Below, piece after piece: positions 34,609-45,219 of a stretch of DNA of 64,000 bases. The translations under genes and the position numbers were made by a program. The notes beneath the pieces are model-generated. The model made no database searches, was not told where the DNA came from, and saw nothing but the letters and a program-made list of their open reading frames with translations. The stretch comes from Triticum aestivum (lineage: Eukaryota > Streptophyta > Magnoliopsida > Poales > Poaceae). Positions within the stretch are counted from its first letter, which is position 1. Every line of letters begins with the position of its first letter. The stretch is taken from NCBI RefSeq assembly GCF_018294505.1, contig NC_057814.1, positions 38,857,239 to 38,921,238 on the forward strand, written 5' to 3'.

Positions 34609-35290
34609 TTACCTCTCGGAGAGTGAAGGAAAACGTGTGAATGGGTGCGATCTGGACTGAGCTAACGAAGGTAGTAACATGCACCTTCTGTTCTTATCAA
34701 TAAGTTTCCTGTTGCACCCCTCGGCATTTCATTTGACCTGTCGTTCCTATGCCCTATGACTGGGAGCACCAATCGAGGAAGACCAGGCCTAATGCATCAT
34801 CACGCCATCGAAGAAGCTGAACGGGACGGCGATCGACACCTATGACAACCACCGGATGGCCATGGCCTTCTCCCTGGTGGCCTGCACCGAGGTGCTTGTC
34901 ACCATCAGGGACCTCCCACAAGACCTTCCCCAACTACATAGACGTGCTAAGCACCTTTGTGAAGAACTAGCCTCGGAAAATCTACAACGAATTGTGCTTG
35001 CACTTTGTAGCCTGTCCATGGTCTAAGGGAATATTTACTCTTTTTCGTCTTCTCATGAGATGATGTATGAGTTTATAATATTAGTTTTGTAGTGCATGGG
35101 CCTTTTGGTAAAATCAAATCTATTGCACAGAGTATTTGTTTTACGAATATGAAACAATTTACCCTTCAATGATTTAGATGTCATGCTGCTGCTTGAGGAG
35201 GATCTTAAGCATGCAAGCTATAGGAAAGGAGGAAGCGTTCCCTCAGCACAAAGAGCATAGCTCTCAACGTAATGCTTGAAATATAATACT
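34609..35290 (+). pseudogene. EPSPS: EPSP synthase 3' fragment, copy 3 (last two exons, intron kept, 3'UTR)
   Basis: The penultimate exon end (34609-34670) reads RRVKE, then after a premature TGA MGAIWTELTK, with donor AAG|GTAGTA at 34671 (functional EPSPS: 'VKETERMVAIRTELTK'). An ~88-bp intron leads to the last exon at about 34760: [40 protein letters not shown] deletion shifts the frame, and the end matches [12 protein letters not shown] with TAG at 34968-34970. The 3'UTR and post-gene spacer are shared with the 29.9- and 41.1-kb copies. The retained intron shows DNA-level duplication. Confidence 0.87.
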
Positions 35291-35439
35291 CAAACAAGCC
35301 CCTCTTCGGTACAACCCTCTCCACTAAACATATAAAGAGTAATATTTTGACAAATTGTACCCACTTCCGGGTCGTTGCTGGAAAGTATACGCCAGTCACA
35401 GGAGTTTGTGCTACTGGGCCGGCCCAGCAAGGCGCAAGC

Positions 35440-36075
35440 AGCTTAGTTGTTTTATAACATGAGAGCACATTGTTTTTCTACATGCCCCAATTTTTTCCAT
35501 GGCCTCATATGACCGATTCAAGGAACCATGCCAAATTGTTCGAGTTTTCGACAATTTTGCATTTTCTGGAGTTTTCCTTGTGAGCAAAGGTTGATAAATG
35601 TCCGAACGTGTGGCAACATGCAAACGGTGTCAGAATTCATCCAAACCTGACATAGATGCCTACCGAGGGCATGCCCACTTGCTTGAAAAAAATGAAGTCA
35701 TTTCAAGGACGTTCGAAAAAGGAACGTATTGAACGCATGATGTTCGTGTAGGCCAAAATGCTCCGTCTGGGAGCATGTTGTTTCTCAACATCCTTGAAAT
35801 GACCTTTTTTTTTACATGGCCTTGTATGACCAATTCAAGGCACCTTGCTAAGTTTTTTGTCTTTTTACAAGTTTTGTATTTTCTCGTTAACATGTAGCAA
35901 CATGCATATGATGTCAAAAGTCATTCAAGCCAGGCATGAATGCCTAACATGTGCATTCCCACCTGCTTGCAGAAGTTTTGGCCAGTCATGAACATTGTCG
36001 TAAAACAAAATATCATGTTCAACGGAGAGTGCTCGGTAGGCTAGAAGGGTCCATTTGGGAGAGACAAACGCACCT
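35440..36075 (+). repeat. ~320-bp tandem repeat array 2 (about 2 diverged monomers)
   Basis: Shares with the 18.6-19.8-kb array: CATGGCCTYRTATGACC (35499, 35815), CATTTTCTGGAGTTTTC, 'GCAACATGCAAACGGTGTC', GGGCATGCCCAC (35668) and GTTCAACGGAGAGTG (36017). It lies about 150 bp after the EPSPS copy 3 spacer, so the repeat belongs to the amplified unit. Confidence 0.8.
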
Positions 36076-36715
36076 TTGATACGCACCTCATTTTTGAATC
36101 TGTCCAGTCCGATATCAGTCAACTGAGTCCAACCAAATTTTTCTGACCTTTAAAATGACCAGATGTAGAGTGCAAGATCAATGTTACATAGCGGAATGTG
36201 CAGTTGGGTTTGCGGAGTTTGAAAAAATTCCACAAAATTTAACAAATCGTCAACTAATGATTGAGTGAAAAGTTGGATTACGTAAAAACAATATTGCAAA
36301 ATGATGTTTGTAATTTGCATTTGTGATAAGTTTATTAAAAGCAAATTGAAGCTGGCAAATATTACTTTACTAAAATTGTGAAAAAAAATTGAAATGAAGG
36401 TGAGATAAAATCTGAAATACCAGAACTTTTGAAAATGTGTAACGAATATGAAAACAGAACATTTTTTGCGTATTGTGAATGCCCATGAACCCTGTTCTAA
36501 CAAGTATGTCACAACCACCTCCAAATCGGCCATATTGTCATCCTATATTCATATGCTTCATTAGCCTCAGGCCGGGATGTGGTGTGCCTTGCCTAAGAAG
36601 ACAGACAGAGTAAATTAGAGACGAGGCTAGACTTGTCTCGCGCAGCTACTAGACAGTAAATATTCTTTCCACCGAGGCTAATTGCCGTGTGTTCCATTGC
36701 CTGAGGTCGGACAAA
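36076..36715. other. AT-rich spacer, no gene seen
   Basis: No coding or repeat landmark except weak P-like text near 36700. Confidence 0.45.
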
Positions 36716-37330
36716 TAAAACTAATTAAGACAACCTTCCCTTTTGCCGTAAAACAATTCTCGTTGTCTTTCAAGCCTACACAATTTATATAAATATTACG
36801 GGCGCTTTCCAATCTCTGGATATATGGACGGTCTATGTTTATCATTGCTAGAGAAACTGGACTTGGAGCCGAGACTCTGGAAAGGCCGCTATTTATCGAT
36901 GGGGTATATGTGACATGAAGGTGCATGCTGGCCACCACCATACATTGCTTGTGTGCGCTTCTAGTACCATGTTAGCACATGGGATGCTCTTCTCTTACCA
37001 GTTTTAATTTTTTATATTCACCTTTATGTGTGATAAAACCATATCTTTATTGCACCATATGCTCAAGTTGGTTGCATGCCTTCCAACTATAAGCTGGCAC
37101 AATTGGGAAGCCAGGCCAAACATCTAGAATCTTATTCTAGACATAGAACACATTGAAATAAAATAACGTGATCTTCCACCGAGACACGACTAAACCGCCA
37201 CTCATCAAACAGGCGAAAAAACATGGTACGTCAGTCAACCACATAGACCGAATTTATTAAACAATACCAACACACAAAGACGCGAGAACATGAAAATGTT
37301 TATTACAATCACGAGGACAAAACAAGAAAT
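36716..37330 (+). repeat. P module copy 4
   Basis: 'TCTTTCAAGCCTACACAATT' at 36766, AGCACATGGG at 36974, ATCTAGAATCTTATTCTAGA at 37122. One of the best-preserved copies. Confidence 0.78.
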
Positions 37331-37690
37331 AGGCTACAATGAATTAGTCAAGTGGAAAAACTTTAAATGCATGAACTTTAATCCCATGGGCGTATGGTCC
37401 ATACTGGGAAAAACCATTGCATGCTTCAACATCATGCAGTCCATGAAAAAAAGTAACTCAACCAATGCATGTATGATCATCACACAGGATGGCATGATAT
37501 AGGTCCTCATCTTCAGCTTGCAGTGCGGACATCGCGACCCGATACTATCATATCGCAACAGAAATAACCACACCGTATGTGTCATGGCCAACAGTTCCCC
37601 AAACCACCAACCCTCAACTCTCATTAAAAGCGCCGTTCAAGTTGAACATATTATAACCTGTAGAGGTGGCTTCCCGACGTAAGTAGCAGG
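37331..37690 (+). repeat. Q module copy 4
   Basis: Matches 26490-26620 (AACTTTAATCCCA, 'GCATGCTTCAACATCATGCA') and 45080-45130 ('TCAGCTTGCAGTGCGGACATCG' style). Confidence 0.55.
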
Positions 37691-37734
37691 TTGCTTCACC
37701 TATTGTTAACATGTTAACTCTATGGTTGATGTCT

Positions 37735-38200
37735 TTTTATTCCAAAAGATGCCCATGTGAAAGGAAATAATATAATCCGGGCCATGTTGTTGTACACGGA
37801 CGGGAGAGGAAGCTTCTGCTTGGCGGTAAAATATTTTTTGGTGCCTTTCAATCCTATGCAACTTGTGATCATACAAAATATGCTTTCTACTACAGATGTG
37901 TTGATTGTCTCTGTTCATACATCGTTGCTTGAGGAAATGAAACTGGAACTAAGAGGCGCGTAAGAGATTGGTATTTATCGGTTGGGAACTGGTGACATCA
38001 AGGTGGCCCGGTGTCCCACCACATTGCATGCCCTGCGTGGACCTATATTTCAGCATATGCAATATTCTTCTTTAGTGAGCTCAGATTTGGTACCACCACC
38101 ATTATGCGGGGTAAAACCACTTATTTACTGCATCATAGGCTCTCATCAGCCACGGACTCCCTACTATAACCATGCACATTTTGCCTTTAATGGATTAAGC
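37735..38200 (+). repeat. P module copy 5, diverged
   Basis: 'GTGCCTTTCAATCCTATGCAA' at 37842, then GACATCAAGGTGGCCC, CATAGGCTCTCATC. The AGCACATGGG landmark has decayed. Confidence 0.6.
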
Positions 38201-38324
38201 CTACAACCAGTCTACTATGCATGGAAGGTTTCGGTGTTATGTTGCACACCACCCCATCGTTCCAAGCTATTGTTTCAATTTGGATGCATATCTTATTGAA
38301 AGGCAAAGCGCCCCTGTAGTCAAA

Positions 38325-38344
38325 ACACACACACACACAGATAG

Positions 38345-38404
<60 letters not shown>
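38325..38404. repeat. Compound microsatellite (CA)n(GATA)n(GA)n
   Basis: AC repeats to 38339, GATA repeats to about 38363, then GA repeats to 38404. Confidence 0.97.
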
Positions 38405-38407
<3 letters not shown>

Positions 38408-39004
38408 TAAGTATTTTTTGCAATGCATTGGCATAAACAGGTTGATCCGCAGGGAAAGCAAAACAAGAGGTAAAACATCCTCGAACCCCGAGAATTAATG
38501 CAAAGTCAAGCCCGTGTGCTCGCTAGGCAGTAGTTCAAATCATTTGAATATTTTAAAAATTAATTTGGTTTGAAGGTTAAGCAACTCAGTGCTACAACGC
38601 ATCTTGTTCTTGCAGTGTTATTGATTATTGCAAGGTAGGGCACCATTGCCACCCACCGAAGCAACCAGGAACCCAATCAATGGTGTAAAACAGAGCACCT
38701 TGCACAAAGAATTGCTTGACAACTACCATCAAAATGTTTGCCGACACTGCTTGGAAATATGATTTTTCAACTAAAATTAAATAAGATTTTGCCGCTTGTA
38801 TGTCCGGATCTACCTTTGGCAGCAGCAAAAATAGCTGTAACGGAAAAAAATTGACGAAAAAGCAAGAATGGCTTTCACTCATCAACTCTTGAGTTCTCTT
38901 TAGTTTACCCATTGCAGTTAGCAGCACCAAGGGAGCCCAGCTGAACCACTCACTGGTTGAACAACAAGCCCTTTCTTTTGTGGTTATGACAGTTTTCATC
39001 GAAT

Positions 39005-39302
39005 TCTGACGCCATGACAGGTGGTGACCAATGGGAGGGTCACGCCGTGCATCCACCATGTCAGGACGCCAAGGAACCGCGATTGCCTGTCGGTGCTGTT
39101 CAGGTGGTGGGGGAAGGACGGTGTCCTGCTGGGAGCCATGGAAGAGCTGGTGGACGAAGACCACCCTGCGGCCTACCGTGCATGTACGAGCAACAAATGC
39201 AGAAGATTCTGGCACTCCGACAGGTGCAGACTCGGTGATCCACTGAAGGCTTTCTGCGGGCGCGGGGTGGACAAGGATGATGCGTTTCCCATGCTAGAAT
39301 GA
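39005..39302 (+). pseudogene. 2-ODD last exon, nearly open to the stop codon
   Basis: After acceptor ATGACAG (ends about 39020) one open frame runs [27 protein letters not shown], then [25 protein letters not shown] and [10 protein letters not shown] to TGA at 39300-39302. This is the C-terminal exon of AOP/DAO-like 2-ODDs ('[23 protein letters not shown]...DPLKAFCG'). The distal iron-ligand His is present (H in CIHHV), but its neighbour Arg is His and the 2-oxoglutarate-binding Arg of RxS is Cys (DCLS). It lacks the upstream exons here; the fitting exon 2 donor is at 25736. Orphan exon, probably inactive. Confidence 0.78.
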
Positions 39303-39562
39303 TCACAGTTCGGTATCAGAGGAGGAAGCCCAAGTCGGCTACATATCTCAGTTGGAACAGGCTAGCGAAGATTCTCTTATTTCTATGTTAAGAGTTGGTT
39401 GGAATCTGCAGCAGCAGTTACCTTCTGCAATAAATCAGAGCAAAAAAAAAACAGAGCAAAATGATTTTCATGCCCAAGAAGCTCAACCAAAACAGATACT
39501 CTAGCAAGCGCAGCTTCAACCAAAATTATTTTGATTTTGATGTCGCCATGTCGGGATGTGAC
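39303..39562. other. Spacer after the 2-ODD exon, no gene seen
   Basis: ACTCTAGCAAGCGCAGCTTCA (39499) echoes ACTCTAGCAAGCGGAGGTGC (31169), so it is part of the amplified unit. Confidence 0.5.
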
Positions 39563-39565
39563 TAT

Positions 39566-40199
39566 GGGCTAGTTTGGTTTGTGCCCTGAACAACACGCCT
39601 GGGAGATTTTTTATGCCTGGAATGTGCCTAAGAATTTATGAAAAGTTTCCTGGTTAGGCTAGTATAGGATCGATGTGTTTGGTTCACGACCTAGCCTGGG
39701 GAGTGCTAATTAGCTGTTGTTCACTTGTTCTCCTAATGTCTAGCTGTTTCAGTTCTTTCCAGACGCCTGGTGTTTTAAGCCTTGCGCCTTGTATAATGCA
39801 AGGTGCTTAGAGAAATAAACCAGACTTTTCTTAAGGACCGGTGCTTATTTGTACTGGGTAGACGCTTAATTAGGCGTCTCTCCTATAGAAATAGGCACCG
39901 GTGCTTCAAAAAAGCCGGTTTATCTTTCTAATCACCTCCATAGGCACCTACCATTGTACAAGGCATTATAATTACCGATCCAGGCTGATGCTCCAGGCAA
40001 GCCCAGGCGTCCAAAATGGGTTGCCTGGCCGAGGCTAACCAGGTTCTCTTGTTTTGCAGGCCAGGCTAATTACTTTCTCTTGTTCTCCTGCCAGGCATAC
40101 TCCCTCATGACCAGGACGTCAACCAAACAATAGCCAGGCAGCTCTCAGGGAGGCCCCAGGCCAGGCGACGGACACCTAGGACGGGAACCAAACTGACCC
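39566..40199. mobile_element. Tourist-like (PIF/Harbinger-type) MITE, 634 bp
   Basis: Ends GGGCTAGTTTGGTTTGTGCC and CGGGAACCAAACTGACCC are inverted, with a TAT target duplication (39563-39565, 40200-40202). The empty site is seen at about 31435-31455 in another copy of the host unit (GGATGTGCATATCTTGGGTG). A second MITE lies inside. Confidence 0.85.
39786..39964. mobile_element. Nested MITE with 24-bp terminal repeats
   Basis: GCCTTGTATAATGCAAGGTG ... TAGGCACCTACCATTGTACAAGGC. Internal palindromes (GACGCTTAATTAGGCGTC, GCACCGGTGC) suggest a strong hairpin. No clear target duplication, so the superfamily is open (Mutator-like possible). Confidence 0.7.
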
Positions 40200-40239
40200 T
40201 ATATCAGGTGAGAGGGTTCAGCTTGCTCGTACTGTACCT

Positions 40240-40720
40240 ACAAAGGTCTCTTCCCGTCTAGACCGACCGCCATCCTCTCCACTAGGTGAGGTTGTACAGA
40301 TAAATCAGGTTAGCTGACATGGTCCAGTTGCCAATATTTTGTTCCCAGTGCCTTTCAAACCTACGCGATTCAATTTGTATAAATTTGGCAAACACTTTTC
40401 ACTCTCTTGATATATGGACGGATCTCTGTCGGTCGACCCTTGCTAGAGGGAATTGGAACTAGAACTGAGAGGCTCTAGAGAGATCGATATTTATCGATTG
40501 GGGAGACATGAAGGTGTCCTTTTTTTTGCGGGGTGACGTGAAGGTGTCTAGCTGGCCCACTACTATATTTTAGCACATGGGATACTCTTCTCTAGCCGGT
40601 TTTCATATGCTATGTTCACCTTTATGCATACTAACACCATATATTGACTATGTCGGAGGCGATTGGGTCAGAGATAATGAAGGTAAGAATACACATGTCA
40701 ACTATTCTTGTATTTTAGGC
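40240..40720 (+). repeat. P module copy 6
   Basis: 'AAAGGTCTCTTCCCGTC' (40241), 'GTGCCTTTCAAACCTACGCG', AGCACATGGG at 40572. It directly precedes EPSPS copy 4 with no Q module between. Confidence 0.72.
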
Positions 40721-41190
40721 CTCCTGTTTCCCCATTGGTGCTTAATGTCACATGTCATGTGGCATGTGCCCTATAGATGGGAGCCACTGTGGATTAAGGC
40801 CCGGACTAAATCATCATCACGTCACCACCGGAGAAGCTGAACGTGACACCGGTCGACAACTACAAAGACCATCGGATGGTGGCCTTCTCCCTGGCCGCCT
40901 GCGGCGAGGTGCCAGCCCCCATCAGGGACCCCAGATGCACCCGCAGGATCTTTCCAAAGAACTTCGACTTGCTAAACACCTTCATCAAGAACTAGATCAG
41001 AATGCTATATAAGCTTGTGCTTTGTAGTCTGTCTAAAGAAATTTTACAGTTCGTCTTCTTGCAAGATGATGTATGAGCCTATAATAATAGTTTTATAGCA
41101 TGATGTGCGCCTTGAGGTAAAATGAGTTGTAGTGCACATTGTATTCGTTTTCCGAATAAGAAATAACACTTTTGCTTCAGTACAACCCTC
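40721..41190 (+). pseudogene. EPSPS: EPSP synthase 3' fragment, copy 4 (last exon, best-preserved frame, plus 3'UTR)
   Basis: The intron end CCTATAG stops at 40776. From TCA at 40822 to TAG at 40993-40995 the frame is open for 57 codons: SPPEKLNVTPVDNYKDHRMV, AFSLAACGEVPAPIRDPRCT, RRIFPKNFDLLNTFIKN. Upstream of 40822 an indel breaks the frame. Compared with the usual EPSPS end, one codon of 'RMAMAF' is lost and there are several substitutions. The 3'UTR is shared (GTGCTTTGTAGTCTG, TTTTATAGCATGATG, GGTAAAATGAG, AATAAGAAATAA). No upstream exons. Confidence 0.87.
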
Positions 41191-41259
41191 CTAAACACAT
41201 CAACGGATGAGATCTTTTCATACCTCTTTATAATAAAGGGTACGATGATCTTTTTAGAC

Positions 41260-41960
41260 AAGGAATCCAGTAGTGGCGGAAAGTACCATCCCGCAAAGGA
41301 CACCGATAAACAGTCAAAGAAGCCAAAGAAAAAAAGTTTGACAAGAGGAAAATTCACTGCCACAACTGTAATCTGCTCGAGCACTTCAAGTCGAAGTGTA
41401 AGAGGTCCACGAAGGAGAAGGCACTCATGGCTCAGGAAGGTGATAGTGACATGATGTTGTTGTGTGAACTCGTGGACGAGAAAAATCCAGTTCTTCAAGT
41501 GGTGGTTAAAGAAATTGTTGCACTCATGAAAGAAAAAGTTCGGCTTCATAACCATGGTTCGGAAAGTCGTGACGGCGCTACAGACACGGGGGAGGGGGGG
41601 GGGGGGGCTGATTCCGGAGTTTACGTGGATGGTACGGACGTAAGTGCTATCTTTGCTGGAGCGGAGGCAATGCTCATTGTGTGCGGTCGGCCATGGAGAA
41701 GCTGTGTTTGTGCGATGCGCCTAGAGAAAATAAAGGCGTGCGTAGCATCGGAAGTCCATGAAGAAACAACATATAAAAGTGCAACTGTTGTGGATGCTGA
41801 TGCAAAGGCGAACACGGATGCTACTCAAGCGTACGGGGAGCTTGAAGTCCATCAAGAAGGAAGGCGTACAGATGACGTACTGTCGGACAAACAAAGCGAC
41901 TTGTCTTGTACTAGAGAGCAGCAGCAACACGCCATGTTGTGAGGCGGCTGGAGGAGCGGT
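41260..41960 (+). pseudogene. Copia-type GAG zinc-knuckle fragment
   Basis: From about 41310 one frame reads a Lys-rich stretch, then CHNCNLLEHFKSKC (CX2CX4HX4C knuckle, codons 41358-41399) and KRSTKEKALMAQEGDSDMM, LLCELVDEKN. It then stays open to TGA 41940-41942 with loosely protease-linker-like text. This is the GAG end of a Copia retrotransposon without LTRs or POL. A G-run at 41591-41607 sits inside. It lies just after the EPSPS copy 4 3'UTR. Confidence 0.65.
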
Positions 41961-42309
41961 CTGCCCAGCAAGCAGCAATGCAGCGGGAGGGCTCGACCCA
42001 CGCGTGGGGGATGTGCCCAGCTCTGGGTGCAGCAGCACGAGCCTAGCTGTAGGGAGGGTTGGCTGGTTCACGTGGTGGACTTGGACAACCACCAAATCAG
42101 AGAAGCAAGCCACAAGACTCACTAGAGGCCTCGTATGGCAGCCCATGGAACGAGGAACATGAGAGCACAGCGGGAGGTGGCGCAAGTGTAAGGTTAGGAA
42201 GCTCAACTCGGGATGGAGGAGAGGACACATATTCATATCACATATTCATACTCCTTCCTCGAGATCGGTTGGAGTCCACAGACGGGTACAGCCAGGCATG
42301 CTAGTCTGG

Positions 42310-42590
42310 GGAAGTCCAGGATGCGGCGACACATCGAGAACGCGGAACTGTGTGCGCTCGGCTATTTCATCGGTCTGTACCGTTAACATGTCCTGCTGGA
42401 CACGGAGAGCAGCATGTCCATGCAGGTGCACCACGATGACAGTATGATCATGACGATCTTGCATCATGAGCTGGAAGGCCTCCAGTTGTAGGCCAAGGAC
42501 AGGAAATGGCTCACCATGCCGCCCCATCCCGCGACCTTCACCTTCATGGACAGCGAGTTGTTCATCTTGAGACACGAGCCCTCTCTCGTG
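42310..42590 (+). pseudogene. 2-ODD catalytic-core exon fragment with the iron-binding HxD
   Basis: The frame reads LDTESSMSMQVHHDDSMIMT, ILHHELEGLQL, a TAG stop, then AKDRKWLTMPPHPATFTFMD, SELF. HHD supplies the His-x-Asp iron ligands lost in the 25.5-kb copy. An earlier TAA interrupts the start. The donor after SELF(T) seen at 25736 has decayed. P module copy 7 follows within 100 bp, the same arrangement as at 25.5-25.9 kb. Confidence 0.75.
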
Positions 42591-42679
42591 CGCTGTTGAT
42601 TCCGACTCTGCAGGGATGTCATGCTACCACGGTACGGGTCATGACCAATGGCTACTGGCACGCTTAGCTCTCTCCTCAT

Positions 42680-43107
42680 CCAGGAAAATTGCCCTCTTCT
42701 ATAGATGGTGAGGTGTGATAGGAAAAAATGGTTAACAGACCATGGCCCCTTGCTGTAGAATCGTTCCTGGTGCCTTTCAAGCCTACACATATAAATATGA
42801 CCAACGCTATTCACTCTCTGGATATGCAGGTGATCTCTGCCTATCGTTGCTAGAGGAAAATGGAATTGGTATTGAGAGGATCCGGAGAGACTGATATTTA
42901 TGAACCGGATATGTGTGGCATGAATGGTGCCTTACTGGCCCCGCCGCATTGTTTTGGCACTATGGTACGCTTCTCTAGCTATTTTTCTGATCTCCACCTT
43001 TGTGCCTAGTAAACCATATATTGGCCATGTCATAGGCTCTCATCGGTCGCATGCTTCCAAACCATAACCCCATAGAATTAGGAAACGAGACCAAATACTA
43101 TGAACTA
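42680..43107 (+). repeat. P module copy 7
   Basis: 'GTGCCTTTCAAGCCTACACA' at 42770, then ATCTCTGCCTATCGTTGCTAG, 'CATAGGCTCTCATCGGTCGC' (43030). Ends at the Stowaway MITE. Confidence 0.72.
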
Positions 43108-43268
43108 CTCCCTTCATTCCTAAATATTTGTCCTTTTAAAGATTTCAAATGGACTACCACATATCGATGTATATAAACATATTTTAGAGTGTAGATTCAT
43201 TCATTTTGCTTCATATGTAGTCACTTGTTGAAATCTCTAGAAAGACAAATATTTAGAAACAGATGGAG
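43108..43268. mobile_element. Stowaway-type MITE
   Basis: CTCCCTTCATTCCTAAATAT ... ATATTTAGAAACAGATGGAG with TA duplication (43106-43107, 43269-43270); 161 bp, imperfect palindrome. Confidence 0.88.
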
Positions 43269-43319
43269 TATTAGTCTAAGCATCAAATACATAAAAAAAA
43301 TCCTGACCATAAGGATATC

Positions 43320-44868
43320 GTATCATCCGTCTCCAGTCCCGATCCCCTCCGCCTCTCGTCTGCCTCCCCTCCCCTCCAGATCCCTCCCGATCCCCTCCAC
43401 CTCCCATCCACCTCCCCTCCCCTCCGCCTTCCGTCCCGTCGCCGCCAGATCCCAGCTGGGCAAAGCCCGTGCGGGGGATGCTAGCGGTGGGGGGCATCCC
43501 TCCGTCGCGGCTTGGAGGCGTGGCTTTGACGGTGGATCTCGACCGGGTGTCTCGGGAAGATGTGTGTGTGGCCATGGCGCCGGTCACGCAGCCAGTGGCG
43601 GACCCACCATTGGGGCAAGTTGGGGCGGCCGCCCCGGGTCGCCGGCGGCGGAGGGTCGATATTGAGAAAGCCAGCGGCGGTGGCGCTGCTCTGTTTCTGT
43701 GCATGCGGCAAGGATCGAAGAAGGACAAAGGGGTACGTGAGGGTTCGGCCGGTGGACCGAGACTCACTGGGCTACATTGTATACAGGCCCAAAACAGACG
43801 ACCTGTCCCTCTCCTCGTCAAGCAAAAAAATCCCCAAATCCAATCGATCCAGAATCTTCACGCACTGCTGTGTGTCCCTCTTCTTGTCAAACAAAAAATT
43901 TAGACGTTAAATGTTCACCCCGGCTAACTTCAATTCCTGGGGCCGGCACTGCACGCAGTGGTGTGACCACCTATTCCTTTGGCTTTCTTCGTCGTCGGTT
44001 CAAATGGATCTCATCGGTGGGTGTTGCCTCACGGTGGCTTCCCTACGGCGGATCAAGTGGAGGAGGAGATGTTGGCCTAGCTACTCAAGTGGGTGAGGAA
44101 GCCACCATTGTCGGCGGCGCCCGTGGGTGTCGTTTTCCTTGTTGGAGGCAATGGCGGGGGTGTCCCTTGCTCCATTGTTTCCGGGCGAAATCTCAGATCT
44201 GGAGGAGGCTACCATTGATGACGGCGCCTGTGGGCGTCATAGCCTTCGTTGGAGGCGTTGAGGGGCTTCCTAGATCGGATGATGGCGACATCTTCATCGT
44301 CACCCCCGTGGGGGCATCATCTTTGGAGACATTCATCGGCTAGACGGTCATGTGGATGGCTTGGTGGTTGGGCATCGGTAGGTGGTGGAGCGGTGCTTCA
44401 TCCTACACATGGATCTCGACGGCGTGGCGCAGTGGAGACTCGGCGTCCGATGGGTGGCGATGGACTCGTGCAGGAGGACGACGTTGTCTGCGTCATGGTG
44501 GCGTCGATGGCAGAGAGACCTGGCAAGGTCGATGCGTCAGTATTTGATCTGAGGATGGATCGATGGATGGAGGAGGTGCCCACTGAAAGTGCGCCGGACC
44601 GCTGTGTAACCCAGTCTAAGTATTGTGACTTGGATCGGGCATCCGACATTAGATGTTAGGTGTTGGTGAGATGTCTGTTTGGTATTAGGCTCAGACATTC
44701 AGCACCCCTTCATCACGGGGATAGGAGTAGCGACAGGTGTTGCTAAGATGGTGGCTTCAAACTTGCTGATGTATTACCTTGTAATGGTTTTTTGAATAAT
44801 TAATAAAATGGGAGCATGCATCGCCCAGATACAGATGCCAGGATACATCCTCCTTTCCAAAAAAGAAA
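43320..44868 (+). other. GC-rich retroposon-like insert with LINE-type tail
   Basis: C/CT-rich 5' part, long stretches of chance ORFs on both strands, then an AT-rich end (TAATGGTTTTTTGAATAATT) and GCATCGCCCAGATACAGATG, CATCCTCCTTTCCAAAAAAG at 44819-44866. That terminal text is the 3' tail typical of grass LINE-derived retroposons. Related to 32792-34400. No protein recognised. Confidence 0.5.
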
Positions 44869-45190
44869 ATCAAGACACCATAAATCACTGGTCATAAAAC
44901 AAGGTATAGTTGGGTACATCGGCCAATCATGTAGCACAACTCGTGAGAGATTGACCAGGTTTATACAAACACGTGGAAAAAATGTACAATTTGAGCTTGA
45001 ATGAACTAGTCAAAAGGAAAAAACCTTGTGTACAAAATAGCTCACCCAGTGTACATCTGACCAGAGCATAGCGTGATGGAGCACGTCAGCTTCAGCTTAC
45101 AGTGCAGACATCGTGACCTCGATACTATATACCCGCTGCAACTGGGCCACGGCCTGGTCTTTCAAAATTGCACAAAATAAGAGACAAAGG
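44869..45190 (+). repeat. Q module copy 7
   Basis: 'TTGAGCTTGAATGAACTAGTCAAAAGGAA' wording and 'TTCAGCTTACAGTGCAGACATCG' match 26470-26520 and 37500-37560. It is the continuation of P copy 7 beyond the retroposon. Confidence 0.6.
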
Positions 45191-45219
45191 GACAAACCCA
45201 TCTCAACTTTAAAACCAGA

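Noticed and set aside
2309..41190. A functional EPSPS gene
   Set aside because: Only the last one or two exons are present in every copy, each with frameshifts, stops or deletions.
43276..44343. Several ORFs of 130-190 codons on both strands
   Set aside because: They overlap each other in a GC-rich retroposon-like insert and resemble no protein.
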